A DNA stretch of 64,000 bases from Piscinibacter sp. (lineage in GTDB: Bacteria > Pseudomonadota > Gammaproteobacteria > Burkholderiales > Burkholderiaceae_C): NCBI GenBank assembly GCA_016706565.1, contig JADJJI010000013.1:124001-188000 (forward strand). The letters run 5' to 3'. The position numbers were made by a program, and so were the translations under genes. Position 1 is the first letter of the stretch, and each line of letters begins with the position of its first letter. Below are positions 26,532 to 33,596 of the stretch, piece by piece. The notes under the pieces are model-generated. The model saw nothing but the letters and a program-made list of their open reading frames with translations. It made no database searches and had not been told where the DNA came from.

Positions 26532-27503
26532 CTAGCGGGCCAGGAAGCCGAGCGCGCTGCGCACGAAGTCGACGTGGAACTGGAAGAGACCGCCGTGTCC
26601 GGCATCGGGGTAGATGATCAGCTGGCTGTTCGAAAGCCGCCGCGCCAGGTCGTGCGTGTTGACCGTGGGGACCATGCGGTCGTCGTCGCCGTTGACCACC
26701 AGCACCGGTTGCTTGACCACCGAGAGGTCGGCTGGCGCCTTGCCGCCCCACGTGCGCAGCGCCTCCAGCTGCGCCAGGAACGCGCTCACCGAGATGTCCT
26801 TGTCGCGATCCTCGGTGCGCTCCTGCAACCGTGCCAGGAAGGCCTTCCCGGCCTCTTTGCCGTTCGGCGTGCGCGTGAAGAAGAGGAACTGCTTCGCGTC
26901 CTGGCCCGTGAAGAAGCCGCGGAGGATGTCGAGGAAAGTCACGCCCGCCACCGTGCTGATGCCCTCGCCGCCCGCGGGGCCGGTGCCGGCCAGAACCATC
27001 TTGCGCACGAGCTGCGGTTCCTTCAGCACGATTTCCTGCGCGACCATGCCGCCCAGCGAGAAGCCCATCAGGTCCACCTGCTGCAAGCCCTTGGCCTTGA
27101 TGAAGGTGATGGCGTCGTCGGCCATCTGCTCGACCGAGGTCGCCGGTGAGCCGCTCGAGGCCCCGATGCCGCGGTTGTCGAAGGCGATGACATGGTGCTT
27201 GGCAGCGATGCCGTCGATCACCCGCGGGTCCCAGTTGTCCAGGACCGCAGCCAGGTGCGTCAGGAACACCACCGGCGTGCCGCCGTTGTGCTTGCCCAGC
27301 TCGCGATACTTGAAGTCGACACCTCCCGCGGAGATCGTCTGGGTCGGAACCGTCTTCCAGGTGACCCCGGACTTCGGGTCGGTGGCCGGCTGGCTCAGGG
27401 CCGTGGCCGCGGCAACAGGCTCTGCCGCGGCTACCGGCGAGGCCTGCAGGGTCGTGGTCAGGACGAGCCCCAAAGCGACTTGGTTGATCAGGCGTTTCAT
27501 CAT
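26532..27503 (-). CDS. Exported alpha/beta hydrolase, paralogue of the downstream gene
   Basis: The 323-residue protein starts with a signal peptide (MMKRLINQVALGLVLTTTLQ, cleavage near PVAAAEP) and continues with an alpha/beta hydrolase domain: GIGASSG, nucleophile elbow GFSLGG, acid motif NGDDDRMVPT and histidine in DAGHGGLFQF. A GGAGA site lies before the first of two ATGs. It is a close paralogue of the 25611-26456 gene and differs mainly by the signal peptide, so one copy would work in the periplasm and one in the cytoplasm. It follows the Old Yellow Enzyme gene by 11 bases. Confidence 0.87.
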   Translation of the reverse strand: MMKRLINQVALGLVLTTTLQASPVAAAEPVAAATALSQPATDPKSGVTWKTVPTQTISAGGVDFKYRELGKHNGGTPVVFLTHLAAVLDNWDPRVIDGIAAKHHVIAFDNRGIGASSGSPATSVEQMADDAITFIKAKGLQQVDLMGFSLGGMVAQEIVLKEPQLVRKMVLAGTGPAGGEGISTVAGVTFLDILRGFFTGQDAKQFLFFTRTPNGKEAGKAFLARLQERTEDRDKDISVSAFLAQLEALRTWGGKAPADLSVVKQPVLVVNGDDDRMVPTVNTHDLARRLSNSQLIIYPDAGHGGLFQFHVDFVRSALGFLAR

Positions 27504-27514
27504 CGGTCTCCGGT

Positions 27515-28591
27515 TCAGGCGTTGAGCGTGGGGTAGTCGGTGTAGCCCTTGGGGCCGGGCGTGTAGAAGGTCGCCATGTCCAAGGGGTTGAGGGTCGCGT
27601 CGGCCTGCAGGCGCGCCACCAGGTCGGGGTTGGCGATGAAGGGGCGGGCAAAGGCGATCAGGTCCGCTTCACCCGCTTCGAGCGCACGCTCGGCGCTGGG
27701 CCGGTCGTAGCCTCCGGCCAGGATGAACACTCCCTTGAATGCGGCGCGCATGCCCCGCTTCAGCTCGGTTGGCACGGGCGGTGCACCGAGGGGCGAGTGG
27801 TCCAGCAGGTGGACATACGCAGTGCCAAGCTGCGACAGCTCGCGGGCGAGGGTCAGGTACTGCGCGTCGACCTCGGGGTACGCCCCCATGCCGTTGAACA
27901 CGCCGTGCGGCGACAGCCGAATGCCCACGCGATCCGCGCCGATGGCTTCGGCCGTGGCGCGAACCACCTCCAGCGCGAAGCGGTTGCGGCCCTCGGGACC
28001 ATCGCCGTACGCATCGGTGCGCCGGTTCACGGTCGCGTTCAGGAACTGCTCGATCAGATAGCCGTTGGCTGCATGCAGCTCGACACCATCGAACCCTGCC
28101 TCGATGGCCAACCGTGCCGAACGGGCGTACTCCGCGACGGCGTGGGCGATGTCGTCGGCGGTCATCGCCCGCGGTGCGCTGTGGGGCTGCAGACCCTGGG
28201 TGTCGGTGAACATCTCGCCGGGGCAGACCTCGGCGGTCGGCCCCAGCACTTCAGCCCCGGCGGGCAGGTTGGCGACGTGACTGACGCGCCCCGTGTGCAT
28301 CAGTTGCACGAAGACCTTGCCGCCCTGGGCATTCACGGCCTGCGTCACCAGCTTCCAGCCCTGCACGTGGGCCTCGTTGAACAGGCCCGGGATGCGGGCG
28401 TAGCCCAGGCCGTTCGGCGACGGGGAGGTGCCTTCGGTGATGATCAGGCCGGCCGTGGCGCGCTGGCCGTAGTACTCGGCCATCAAGGCGTTCGGCGTGT
28501 TGTGCTCCACGGCGCGGCTGCGCGTCATGGGTGCCATCACGATTCGGTTGCGCAGTTGCGGGGCGGGCGTGGAGAGTGGCGTGAAGAGCAT
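27515..28591 (-). CDS. Old Yellow Enzyme-family ene reductase (NemA-like)
   Basis: The 358-residue flavoprotein has the OYE start LFTPL, NRIVMAPMTRSRA, the FMN and substrate motif QLMHTGRVSH, the His/Asn pair in ELHAANGYLIEQFLN and the late phosphate-binding ILAGGYDRPSAERALEAGEADLIAFARPFIANPDL. It should reduce activated C=C bonds of enones, maleimides or nitro compounds with NAD(P)H in the cytoplasm. In E. coli the NemA homologue is controlled by TetR-family NemR. Here a TetR-type palindrome stands upstream of the preceding SDR gene, so similar electrophile control is plausible. Confidence 0.93.
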   Translation of the reverse strand: MLFTPLSTPAPQLRNRIVMAPMTRSRAVEHNTPNALMAEYYGQRATAGLIITEGTSPSPNGLGYARIPGLFNEAHVQGWKLVTQAVNAQGGKVFVQLMHTGRVSHVANLPAGAEVLGPTAEVCPGEMFTDTQGLQPHSAPRAMTADDIAHAVAEYARSARLAIEAGFDGVELHAANGYLIEQFLNATVNRRTDAYGDGPEGRNRFALEVVRATAEAIGADRVGIRLSPHGVFNGMGAYPEVDAQYLTLARELSQLGTAYVHLLDHSPLGAPPVPTELKRGMRAAFKGVFILAGGYDRPSAERALEAGEADLIAFARPFIANPDLVARLQADATLNPLDMATFYTPGPKGYTDYPTLNA

Positions 28592-28625
28592 GTCGGGCTT
28601 TCGGGTGGGTTGAGGCAGTGAGGGT

Positions 28626-29330
28626 TCAGCGGGCCTGGGGCAGGTAGACCGGGCGCGGCGCCGTCAGGCCCTGCCTGACCTGCTGGGTGAGTGCATCGGC
28701 CAGCACCTCGTCGGCGCCCGCAGCCAGGCCGTCGAGCGCGCGCTGCACGATCTCCTCGGCACTGCTCTTCGCAACGTCGAAACCCCGCGTCAGGTCGGTG
28801 TCGACATAGGCCATGTGCAGGCCCAGCACCTGGGTGTTCTGGCCGGTCAGCTCGTGGCGCAGTGCGTTGGTGAGCGACCAGGCCGCCGACTTGCTGGCCG
28901 AATACGCAGCCAGCTCGCCACCATTGACCCAGGAGGCCACCGACAGCACGTTGACCAGTGCCCCCCCGCCGTTGGCCTTGAGCACGGGCGCAAAGGCCTT
29001 GCTCACGTTCAGAAGACCGAAGAAGTTGGTCTCGAAGAGGCGGCGGGCCACGGCGTCGCTGTCGGGCGCGAGGAAGCCGCCGGGCTGGGCGATGCCGGCG
29101 TTGTTGATCACCAGGTTCACGTCGGCCGCCGCCTGGACTGCGGCAGCGATGTGCTCGGGCTGGGTGACGTCGAGGCGCAAGGCCTGGACGCCCGGCAGGG
29201 TCACGCTGGCGGGGTCGCGTGCGGCAGCGTAGACCTTGCGGGCACCCCGCGCCAGCAGTTCCCGAGCGAAGGCCAGGCCGATGCCGCGGTTGGCGCCGGT
29301 GACGAGGACGACTGAGTTTTCGATGTTCAT
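28626..29330 (-). CDS. Short-chain dehydrogenase/reductase
   Basis: The 234-residue SDR has the cofactor motif TGANRGIG (11-18), the NNAG motif in LVINNAGIA, the catalytic Ser in VLSVASW and YSASK for Tyr and Lys. The ATG at 29330 follows GGAG. Its leader contains the palindrome TATGACGAACGTCATA, whose gene-distal half could be the -10 element. It is first in a minus-strand series SDR, Old Yellow Enzyme, two hydrolases, SCP2-like. It probably reduces a carbonyl compound; the substrate is unknown. Confidence 0.92.
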   Translation of the reverse strand: MNIENSVVLVTGANRGIGLAFARELLARGARKVYAAARDPASVTLPGVQALRLDVTQPEHIAAAVQAAADVNLVINNAGIAQPGGFLAPDSDAVARRLFETNFFGLLNVSKAFAPVLKANGGGALVNVLSVASWVNGGELAAYSASKSAAWSLTNALRHELTGQNTQVLGLHMAYVDTDLTRGFDVAKSSAEEIVQRALDGLAAGADEVLADALTQQVRQGLTAPRPVYLPQAR

Positions 29331-29362
29331 GCGAGGCTCCAAGAAGGTTGGGCAGCTATGCG

Positions 29363-29378
29363 TATGACGAACGTCATA
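29363..29378. promoter_or_regulatory. TetR operator copy 2 (upstream of the SDR gene)
   Basis: TATGACGAACGTCATA has two perfect 7-bp arms (TATGACG and CGTCATA). Read on the minus strand, TATGAC (29378-29373) can act as a -10, with TCGACT 16 bases upstream as a weak -35. It lies 33 bases before the SDR start codon. Same consensus as the sites at 23154, 30434 and 31072. Confidence 0.68.
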
Positions 29379-29414
29379 TTTATGGGCGTGGGAAAGTCGA
29401 TCGCGTGAAACGGT

Positions 29415-30416
29415 TCATCGCACCTTGATGACCACCTTGCCTTTGGCCCGGCCGCTCTCCACGTAGGCGATGGCTTCGTTGGTGGCGTCGAACGGAAAGA
29501 CCTTGTCGACCACCGGGCGGATGGCACCCGCTTCGATCAAGGAGGCGATCTGCTTCAGCTGGCTTCCGCTGGCCTTCATGAACAGGAAGGCGTAGCTGAG
29601 CCGGAGACGGCGAGCCTGGCGACGAACGCCGAAGCTCAGCGCGCGCATGACCTGCCGCACCGGCCACGGGGCCTTGATGTCTTCGGCGAACTGAGGGTCC
29701 GGCGGCCCGGAAATCGAGATGAGGTGGCCGCCGGGCTTGAGCACGCCGAGCGACTTCTTCAGGGTCTGTTCGTCCTGGCTGTTCAGCACCACGTCGTAGT
29801 TGCGCAGCTGGTCTTCGAAGGCGTCCTTCCTGTAGTCGACGACGACATCCGCGCCCAGGCTCTTCACCAGCGCGGCGTTGCCGGCGCTGGTGGTGGTCGC
29901 CACCGTCGCTCCCAGGTGCCTGGCCAGCTGGATCGCGAACGTGCCCACGCCGCCGGAGCCGGCCTGGATGAAGACCTTCTGGCCCTTGCCGAGCTTGGCC
30001 ATCTCGACAAGCGCCTGCCAGGCCGTCAGGCCCACCAGCGGGATGGAAGCGGCTTCCTCCATGGTGATGTTCCTGGGCTTGAGCGCGACAGAGTCTGCCT
30101 TGACTGCCACGAACTCGGCGAACGTCCCGATGCGCAGGTCATCGGGCCGCGCGTAGACCTCGTCCCCCGCCTTGAACTGGCGAACGCGCGGGCCGACACG
30201 CACCACGACGCCCGCCACGTCGTGCCCGAGCACGAACGGCGTGCGGTACGGCAGGATGAGCTTGAACTCGCCATCGCGTACCTTGGCGTCGATGAGGTTG
30301 ACGGCGGCCGCGTGGACCTCGATCAACACCTCGTCGTCACGCAGGTCCGGCTCAGGCACGTCGCCGGCGCGCAGCGGCTTCCCTTTGCCGTATCGATCCA
30401 CGATGAAGGCTTTCAT
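29415..30416 (-). CDS. Quinone-oxidoreductase-like MDR dehydrogenase
   Basis: The 333-residue protein is a zinc-free medium-chain reductase of the QOR type: VNLIDAKVRDG, the GHDVAGVVVRVG block, the LVGLTAWQAL segment and the NADPH-binding IQAGSGGVGTFAIQLARHLGA. Such enzymes reduce quinones or enones one or two electrons at a time. It has its own palindromic operator at 30434-30449 and lies between the SDR series and the second tetR, all on the minus strand. Together with the Old Yellow Enzyme it suggests defence against quinones or other electrophiles. Confidence 0.9.
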   Translation of the reverse strand: MKAFIVDRYGKGKPLRAGDVPEPDLRDDEVLIEVHAAAVNLIDAKVRDGEFKLILPYRTPFVLGHDVAGVVVRVGPRVRQFKAGDEVYARPDDLRIGTFAEFVAVKADSVALKPRNITMEEAASIPLVGLTAWQALVEMAKLGKGQKVFIQAGSGGVGTFAIQLARHLGATVATTTSAGNAALVKSLGADVVVDYRKDAFEDQLRNYDVVLNSQDEQTLKKSLGVLKPGGHLISISGPPDPQFAEDIKAPWPVRQVMRALSFGVRRQARRLRLSYAFLFMKASGSQLKQIASLIEAGAIRPVVDKVFPFDATNEAIAYVESGRAKGKVVIKVR

Positions 30417-30433
30417 GGCATTCCCTTGTTTGG

Positions 30434-30449
30434 CATGATGAACATCATA
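30434..30449. promoter_or_regulatory. TetR operator copy 3 (upstream of the MDR gene)
   Basis: CATGATGAACATCATA fits the shared palindrome, with ATGATG and CATCAT as perfect arms. On the minus strand TATGAT (30449-30444) is a good -10 for the MDR gene, whose ATG is at 30416 after an AAGGGAA site. No convincing -35 is seen at the right distance. Confidence 0.65.
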
Positions 30450-30480
30450 TGAGCGGTCAAAAAAAGAGAGTCGAGCGGGG

Positions 30481-31074
30481 TCACTCGCCGGCCGGGGCGA
30501 AGTGGTTCAGCACCGCATGGCGCAGTGACTCCGACAACGCCGGGTCATCGACGGCGCGGGCCATCATCAAGGTGCCCACCATGGCGGCCACGGTCACAAG
30601 CGCCCGCTCGTGCGCCGCAGGCTGCCCCCAGTCCGGCGACTGGCGGGCCACCATGTCGATCATTTCCTTGATGCGGCGTGTTGCCGCGCGGCGGACTTCC
30701 GGCGCTTGACGAGGCATCTCGGAACCCAGGGCCGACACCGGGCAGCCCGTCTCGATGCTGGCGAGATGCTCCTCGGACAGGTAGGCGTGCATCAATGCCT
30801 GCAACGATTGTTCGGGCGGCGCCGCGGCAATGACGCGGGCCGCAAAGGCGTTGGACTCCGCGCCCGCGCGGTCTGCGGCCTCGGCCAGCATCGCCTCGCG
30901 CGACGCGAAGTGGGCATAGAAGGCGCCATGCGTCAGGCCCGCTTCCTTCATGATGTCGGCCACACCGGTACCGTCGTAGCCGCTGCGCCGGATGGCGCGT
31001 GCGGCAGCCCGCACGATGCGCTCGTGAGACTCCTCCTTGGCAGCGGCTCGGGCGTTGGCTGGTTTGTTTCGCAT
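30481..31074 (-). CDS. TetR/AcrR-family repressor, paralogue 2
   Basis: The 197-residue regulator has the TetR helix-turn-helix at about residues 16-57 (GVADIMKEAGLTHGAFYAHF) and a ligand domain with the same ALxSEMPRQAPEVRR stretch as the first TetR. There are three in-frame ATGs at 31086, 31083 and 31074, all inside the palindrome. I choose 31074 because it lies 7 bases after a TATGAT -10 element, where transcription should begin; no ribosome site exists upstream. That implies a leaderless mRNA. The MDR gene lies downstream with its own operator. Confidence 0.92.
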   Translation of the reverse strand: MRNKPANARAAAKEESHERIVRAAARAIRRSGYDGTGVADIMKEAGLTHGAFYAHFASREAMLAEAADRAGAESNAFAARVIAAAPPEQSLQALMHAYLSEEHLASIETGCPVSALGSEMPRQAPEVRRAATRRIKEMIDMVARQSPDWGQPAAHERALVTVAAMVGTLMMARAVDDPALSESLRHAVLNHFAPAGE

Positions 31075-31087
31075 GATGCGCATCATA
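31072..31087. promoter_or_regulatory. TetR operator copy 4, overlapping the second tetR start codon
   Basis: CATGATGCGCATCATA is a near-perfect palindrome of the shared type. It contains the -10 hexamer, the predicted transcription start and the ATG of the second tetR gene, all in 16 bases. Binding there would give tight autorepression. Confidence 0.7.
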
Positions 31088-31110
31088 CAACTTGTTGGCG
31101 CCGATGGCAA
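31082..31110 (-). promoter_or_regulatory. Sigma70-type promoter of the second tetR gene
   Basis: On the minus strand, -35 TTGCCA (31110-31105) and -10 TATGAT (31087-31082) are separated by 17 bases. Seven bases after the -10 comes the A of the ATG at 31074, so the transcript is predicted to start at the start codon itself. Confidence 0.62.
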
Positions 31111-31149
31111 GCGTCGATGTCGAGGACCTTGTCGGAACGCTACGGCCTG

Positions 31150-31661
31150 GAACCTGGCCGGACCGGGCTTCACGGCCAGGCAGATTCACCAGCGCCGCCC
31201 CCAGTGCGAGAACGGCGTCGGCCCACCACATCCACAGGCAGCTCCCGGTGTGGACCACGACGAGGCCGCCCAGCCAGGCGCCGAGCCCCGCCGCGAACAG
31301 GTCGAAGCTCCAGGGTTCATTGGGCGCAGCCAGGTAGACGAGGATGGCCAGCGAGGTCGCGGCCACGCCGGCGTTCAGCCCGCACAAGCTGACCTCGCCC
31401 GGCATGTGCGTGACCAGGAAGGCGATGTGAAAGCCGCAGGTGAAGAAGCCGGCATGCAGGCGCCCGTAGCTGCGACCACGCAAGGCGATCTTCAGCTGCT
31501 GGCGAAGGGTCAATGCCGAAGCCGATGCTCGCGATGCACAGCCCGGTGTGCGTGTTCAGCGGCGACAGGATCAGCCCCATCGACTGCCGCGTGCCCATCG
31601 TCACCATCAGGATGGCCGCGGCGACGAGCACGAAGACCCAGGAATTGCGCGTCGATGCCAT
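31150..31661 (-). pseudogene. MFS transporter remnant with several internal deletions
   Basis: The start MASTRNSWVFVLVAAAILMV, then RQSMGLILSPLNTHTGL, is the first helix of an MCT-type MFS carrier. After a frame change near 31515 the text resumes at GRLHAGFFTCGFHIAFLVTHMP, which corresponds to helix 7 of that family. It then jumps in frame to YLAAPNEPWSFDLFAAGLG, and again to GAWLGGLVVVHTGSCLWMWWADAVL, the last two helices. About 500 bases remain of an expected 1.2 kb. The reading frame has no stop of its own and runs into the second tetR. The 3' limit is approximate. It cannot make a working transporter. Confidence 0.75.
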
Positions 31662-31664
31662 GGT

Positions 31665-32042
31665 TCAAGGCTCCGAAGGATCAGCGCGGAACGCAGGAGT
31701 CACGAGATCCATCCAGTCATGCAGGGCGCCGGCATCGGCCTCGCCCAGCGTGCGATTGACGAAGCCCAGGGCGACACGCCAGTACGGCATCGCGTCCACG
31801 AACGCTGCGCCGCCCTTCGCGGTGATCAGGGCCCGACGCACTCTGGCGTCTGCCAAGTCGGCGCCCAGTGCAACCAGCCCCTGGTCCAGCAGAGGGCGCA
31901 GGTTGCGCGTCAGCGTCGTGCGGTCCATGTCCATGGCTGAAGCCAGATCGGACACCGGGACGCCGCCGTCCCTGGCCTCGCGACGCAAGGTGGCGGCCGG
32001 CACGCGCAGACATCGCTGGATCGTCGCCAGGCGTACTGACAA
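31665..32042 (-). pseudogene. MarR-type regulator, probably N-terminally broken
   Basis: From about residue 26 the reading frame shows a MarR winged helix: RDGGVPVSDLASAMDMDRTTLTRNLRPLLDQGLVALGADLADARVRRALITAKGGAAF, then the C-terminal dimerisation helices. The first 25 codons do not look like the usual N-terminal helices, and no good start codon with ribosome site is visible. It ends 3 bases before the MFS remnant, so the two were probably once a regulator-transporter pair. It may still be expressed as a truncated protein of up to 125 residues. Confidence 0.6.
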
Positions 32043-32147
32043 CTGCCAATGGCCTGGGCATGTTGATCAGGCGACCCGAGAGCCGCCTCTCGCCAATGCC
32101 GGCTTGTGGCCGAGACTGCGAGTTCCCGGATCAACTCAACAGCGCGC

Positions 32148-32500
32148 TCAGAGCGCGAACTGCAGTGAGCGCCAGTTCAGGCCTGTGGCAGCCTGCGCGG
32201 CTCCACCCATCCGGTCCTGCATGTACCAGATCAGCGTGGTGATCATGACATCGGCATGGGTGAGCGTTGGCCGCATGCATAGGGTGTGGCAAGGCGGCGC
32301 GCGGAACCGGTGATCAAGGCTGCGTCGGCCGCCTGCTCGTCGAGGTAGTCAAGGACCGCAGCACTGTCGATCAGCACCTCGCCGTCGTCCAGGACGAGGG
32401 CCGGAATGCGAGTCAGGGAGGGCTGATCTTCGCGACAGCCTGCGCATCTCCGAAGATCGAGCGCGTGTCGCGGCTGTCGTATTGGCCGATTGCATCGTCT
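32148..32500 (-). pseudogene. Glutathione S-transferase remnant, frameshifted and shortened
   Basis: Three frames together carry GST sequence. One frame has RSIFGDAQAVAKISP, the next has LTRIPALVLDDGEVLIDSAAVLDYLDEQA (the conserved GST N-domain around the cis-proline and the VLIDS glutathione loop), and a third ends with RPTLTHADVMITTLIWYMQD and stops at 32148. The start of the protein and most of the C-terminal helical domain are missing. The upstream limit is approximate. Together with the MarR and MFS pieces it marks a decaying segment. Confidence 0.65.
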
Positions 32501-32546
32501 CGAGCGCGCCAGCCTCGCCGGGATTTGCGCCGGACCGATGCGCTCC

Positions 32547-33590
32547 TCACCAGTCGTGGATGTCCGGGTTCGCGAAGCTGTAGTGGTTCGGCACCGCGAG
32601 GTTGGAGTACGAGAACGACAGGCTGACATCGAGCGACGTCACCTGGTGCCACCAGCCCAGCGGCAGGAACACCGTGTCGCCGGGCTCGGCGACCACCTCC
32701 AGCACCTTCACCTGGCTGAACAGCGGGTAGCGCGCCAGGTCGGGCCGGTCGATGTCGATCGGGCTGAAGACGTTGTTGAAGTTGTAGAGCTTGGGCGACT
32801 CCAGCGGCGAGATGAAGCGCCAGCGCTTGCGGCCCACCACCTGGGTGTGGAACAACATGATGGTGTCGTGGTGCAGCGGCGTGTTGGTGCCCGCCGGGCC
32901 GAACCAGAACGACGACAGGCGCGGCAGCTCGGCGCGGTCGCAGATCGACGGCAGCGTGCCGATGTCGGCCAGCAGCGGCGCGAACTCCGGCCGACGCAGC
33001 GCCTCATTGTTGGCCGTCATGTAGTAGTCGTTGGTCGGCCCGCCGGCGAGCACGCGGTCGACGAAGTCGGCCAGCCGCGCCGTGTGGCGGTGCTGGAGCT
33101 TGTTCTCCTCGTAGCGCGGGTCGGCGTTGCGCTCGGCCTGGATCTCGATATCGAGGTGGCCGAAGCGCGCCTTCAGGTCGGCCGGCGACCAGCGCCGCAT
33201 GGCGGGCCAGTCGGCAGCCACGTCGGTCAGCACCAGCGGGCGGCTGCCGCACACGTAGCGGTCGAGCAGTTCGTCGCGCGACACGCCCGCGCGCTTCTCG
33301 ACCTGCCCGTAGCCCGGCCGCATCTCCCAAAGCTTCTGCTGGTTGGCGACCACCGATTCGAGCTTGCGCAGCAGCTGCTGATGGCGCAGCGCGGCACGGT
33401 AGACCGGGTCGGTCTCGAGCATGGCCACGGCCTGCGCGCACAGCGCACGGTCGAGCCCGGCAGCGGCCATGGTGTCGACCATCGACTCCGGCGTGCAGCC
33501 GCGCAGCCGGTTTTCGGCCGCCCATTGCAGCCAGTTGTCGGCCAGCGCTTCCTGCGTGGCCGTGGACGTGGCTGAGGCGGCGGTGTTCAT
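32547..33590 (-). CDS. JmjC/cupin-like Fe(II)/2-oxoglutarate oxygenase
   Basis: The 347-residue protein has a helical N-terminal part (residues 1-100) and a JmjC-type double-stranded beta-helix. The metal ligands are H240 and D242 in NTPLHHDTIMLFH and H315 in LPLGWWHQV. R253-K255 and the RPLVLTDVAADWPAMRRW segment fit the FIH-like group that hydroxylates protein side chains. It starts 6 bases after the stop of an rRNA pseudouridine synthase gene on the same strand, so both are likely one transcript. A ribosomal or translation-factor substrate is a reasonable guess but not shown. Confidence 0.87.
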   Translation of the reverse strand: MNTAASATSTATQEALADNWLQWAAENRLRGCTPESMVDTMAAAGLDRALCAQAVAMLETDPVYRAALRHQQLLRKLESVVANQQKLWEMRPGYGQVEKRAGVSRDELLDRYVCGSRPLVLTDVAADWPAMRRWSPADLKARFGHLDIEIQAERNADPRYEENKLQHRHTARLADFVDRVLAGGPTNDYYMTANNEALRRPEFAPLLADIGTLPSICDRAELPRLSSFWFGPAGTNTPLHHDTIMLFHTQVVGRKRWRFISPLESPKLYNFNNVFSPIDIDRPDLARYPLFSQVKVLEVVAEPGDTVFLPLGWWHQVTSLDVSLSFSYSNLAVPNHYSFANPDIHDW

Positions 33591-33596
33591 CGCGCC

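Noticed and set aside
30451-30470. TTGACC on the minus strand as -35 for the MDR gene
   Set aside because: It lies only 5 bases from the TATGAT -10, far too close for sigma70.
30545-31513. A 322-residue MFS-TetR fusion protein
   Set aside because: The frame carries MFS remnants only to about 31150 and then reads tetR in the wrong frame; it arises because the pseudogene lost its stop.
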